Of a stretch of DNA of 13,188 nucleotides, positions 12,125-13,188 are shown piece by piece. The translations under genes were made by a program, and so were the position numbers. This DNA is from DASTHV01 sp035718045 (GTDB lineage: Bacteria; Patescibacteriota; Saccharimonadia; Saccharimonadales; UBA10212), in assembly GCA_035718045.1 (NCBI GenBank), contig DASTHV010000071.1, forward strand, positions 1 to 13,188, in the 5' to 3' direction. The notes below the pieces were generated by a model. That model saw only the letters and a program-made list of their open reading frames with translations. It was not told the origin of the DNA and ran no database searches. Position 1 is the first letter of the stretch, and each line of letters begins with the position of its first letter.

Positions 12125-12997
12125 ATGTACGAGCAGATCTCTTCTAACAAGCGCCGCACCGTATTTCTGATGTTTTTCTTTTTGGCGCTGCTTTGGGCGT
12201 TGGGTTATGTGATTGGCCGGGCCACCGGCAACCCGGGCCTACTGTTCTTCTTTGGCATTTTTTCTATCGGCTACTCTATAATCAGTTACTTTGGCGGCGC
12301 CAAGATGGCGCTGACTATGAACCGCGCCAAAGAGATTCAAAAGCAGGATGATCCGCGGCTGTGGCGGACTGTAGAAAATCTTTCTATTACCGATGGGTTG
12401 CCGATGCCGCGGGTTTATATTATGGACGATCCGTCGCCCAATGCCTTCGCTACCGGCCGTAATTACAATAACTCCTATGTCTGTGCCACCACAGGGCTGC
12501 TACAGCTAATGGACGACAATGAGCTGGAAGGCGTCATAGCTCACGAATTGGGACATGTTAAAAACTACGATATGCGGGTTAACACTCTGGCCTTCGCGCT
12601 GGTTGGCGTTATATCGATGATCGCCGATTTCTTTTTACGTTTTACATTTTGGGGCGGTGACCGGGAAGAACGCGAGAATAACCAATTAATGTTCGCCCTG
12701 GCCATTGTGGCGGCGATTTTGGTGCCGCTGGCCGCCAGTTTACTGCAGCTGGCCATCAGCCGGCGCCGCGAATACCTTGCCGATGCTACCGGCGCGCTAA
12801 CTACCCGCTATCCGGAAGGGCTAGCCAGCGCTCTGCAAAAAATCGAACGGACCGGCAGCGTCACGCGTGTCCAAAACACTTCCACGGCCCATATGTTCTT
12901 TGCCAATCCACTAAAAGGCCACAGCTTTTTGAATTTATTCAGCACCCATCCGCCAATCGAGGCCCGCATCAAAGCCCTGCGCGAAATGAGGCTCTAG
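12125..12997 (+). CDS. htpX: HtpX-like M48 membrane metalloprotease
   Basis: 290 residues. Two N-terminal membrane helices (12-33 and 38-57) are followed by the M48 domain with PMPRVYIMDDPSPNAFATGR (93-112). The zinc site is HELGH (His140, Glu141, His144), with the third ligand Glu216 in RRREYLADATGA. Two further helices lie at 154-172 and 187-211. The C-terminus has the usual FSTHPPIEARIKAL. HtpX cleaves misfolded membrane proteins on the cytoplasmic side and is zinc dependent. It follows lemA directly. The start is the only in-frame ATG after the TAA at 12113. A perfect AGGAGG (12083-12088) lies 36 bases upstream, too far for normal use, with a small hairpin (TAGCTT 12100-12105, AAGCTA 12114-12119) between. 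Confidence 0.95.
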   Translation: MYEQISSNKRRTVFLMFFFLALLWALGYVIGRATGNPGLLFFFGIFSIGYSIISYFGGAKMALTMNRAKEIQKQDDPRLWRTVENLSITDGLPMPRVYIMDDPSPNAFATGRNYNNSYVCATTGLLQLMDDNELEGVIAHELGHVKNYDMRVNTLAFALVGVISMIADFFLRFTFWGGDREERENNQLMFALAIVAAILVPLAASLLQLAISRRREYLADATGALTTRYPEGLASALQKIERTGSVTRVQNTSTAHMFFANPLKGHSFLNLFSTHPPIEARIKALREMRL

Positions 12998-13020
12998 AAG
13001 CATTTTACCTCTGTTTAATA

Positions 13021-13026
13021 TATAAT
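13021..13026 (+). promoter_or_regulatory. -10 box placing the start on the ATG
   Basis: TATAAT ends 6 bases before the ATG at 13033, so the expected first transcribed base is the A of the ATG. No Shine-Dalgarno and no clear -35. Confidence 0.5.
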
Positions 13027-13032
13027 TAACCT

Positions 13033-13188
13033 ATGGCGAAAGCGGGAACAAAAAAGCGGCCAAAAAAGCCGGCGGCGGCTGGTGGACGTATCCGAAAACT
13101 ATCTAAAAAGCAGTCTAAGGCCAAGGTTAAAAAAGAAGTTAAGACCCGCCAGCCGCTTAGCGGGGCGGTTAAGTTGGCTGGTCGCGCC
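13033..13188 (+). CDS. Lys/Arg/Ala-rich protein, N-terminal part (runs off window)
   Basis: 52 codons are visible without a stop. The start is MAKAGTKKRPKKPAAAGG, then RIRKLSKKQSKAKVKKEVK and TRQPLSGAVKLAGRA at the edge. The N-terminal 40 residues are extremely basic and likely disordered, in the style of a cytoplasmic tail before a membrane domain or of a nucleic-acid-binding tail. The more neutral GAVKLAGRA may be the approach to the first structured part. The ATG follows a TATAAT by six bases, which indicates a leaderless mRNA. The identity cannot be decided from this fragment. Confidence 0.6.
   Translation, partial: MAKAGTKKRPKKPAAAGGRIRKLSKKQSKAKVKKEVKTRQPLSGAVKLAGRA

Overview
The window looks like chromosome from an ultra-small Patescibacteria/CPR bacterium, most likely Candidatus Saccharibacteria. 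This is inferred from protein style and was not checked by search. The signs are a proline-rich polytopic membrane protein with a Tyr-rich ectodomain, a SipW/TasA-type secretion operon, a CPR-style recombinase C-terminus, short intergenic gaps, tRNA genes that encode CCA, and several promoters whose -10 box sits almost on the start codon. UAA, UAG and UGA all act as stops, which argues against the UGA-recoding CPR lineages.

Layout. Bases 3-533 are the 3' end of a large serine recombinase that runs into the 3' end of a tRNA-Gly(GCC) gene on the other strand, a likely integration boundary. Next come a membrane protein (750-1865, -) and a divergent 40-residue microprotein (2036-2158, +) with a bidirectional terminator. 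Bases 4791-2232 (-) form a three-gene secretion operon: a camelysin/TasA-like protein, a SipW-type signal peptidase with a substrate-like tail, and a secreted protein sharing a Cys motif with that tail. The operon has a consensus promoter inside an interrupted palindrome. Bases 4990-5103 hold tRNA-Phe and its terminator. A small possibly leaderless gene (5176-5400, +) and a slipin (5421-6185, -) follow, then a tRNA-Leu(GAG)/tRNA-Val(UAC) pair with promoter and terminator. Bases 8217-6476 (-) encode an ABC ATPase and permease; 9882-8260 (-) a FAD-linked oxidase. Bases 9968-10054 are tRNA-Leu(CAG), preceded by a strongly structured stretch. Bases 11416-10235 (-) encode a D,D-carboxypeptidase, diverging from a lemA/htpX pair (11495-12997, +). 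A Lys-rich ORF starts at 13033 and leaves the window.

How the genes fit together. Much of the window concerns the envelope: fibre-like surface protein secretion and its peptidase, peptidoglycan trimming, membrane quality control (slipin, HtpX, LemA) and an ABC exporter. The most original elements are the signal peptidase fused to a copy of its own substrate signal, the two mutually exclusive hairpins at the tasA-like/sipW junction, and a tRNA-Gly whose G19-C56 tertiary pair is replaced by a U19-A56 pair.

Gene-free stretches. Bases 4792-5175 hold a promoter, palindrome, terminator and tRNA-Phe. Bases 9883-10234 hold tRNA-Leu(CAG), two inverted-repeat structures and a terminator. No CRISPR array, insertion sequence or rRNA was seen.
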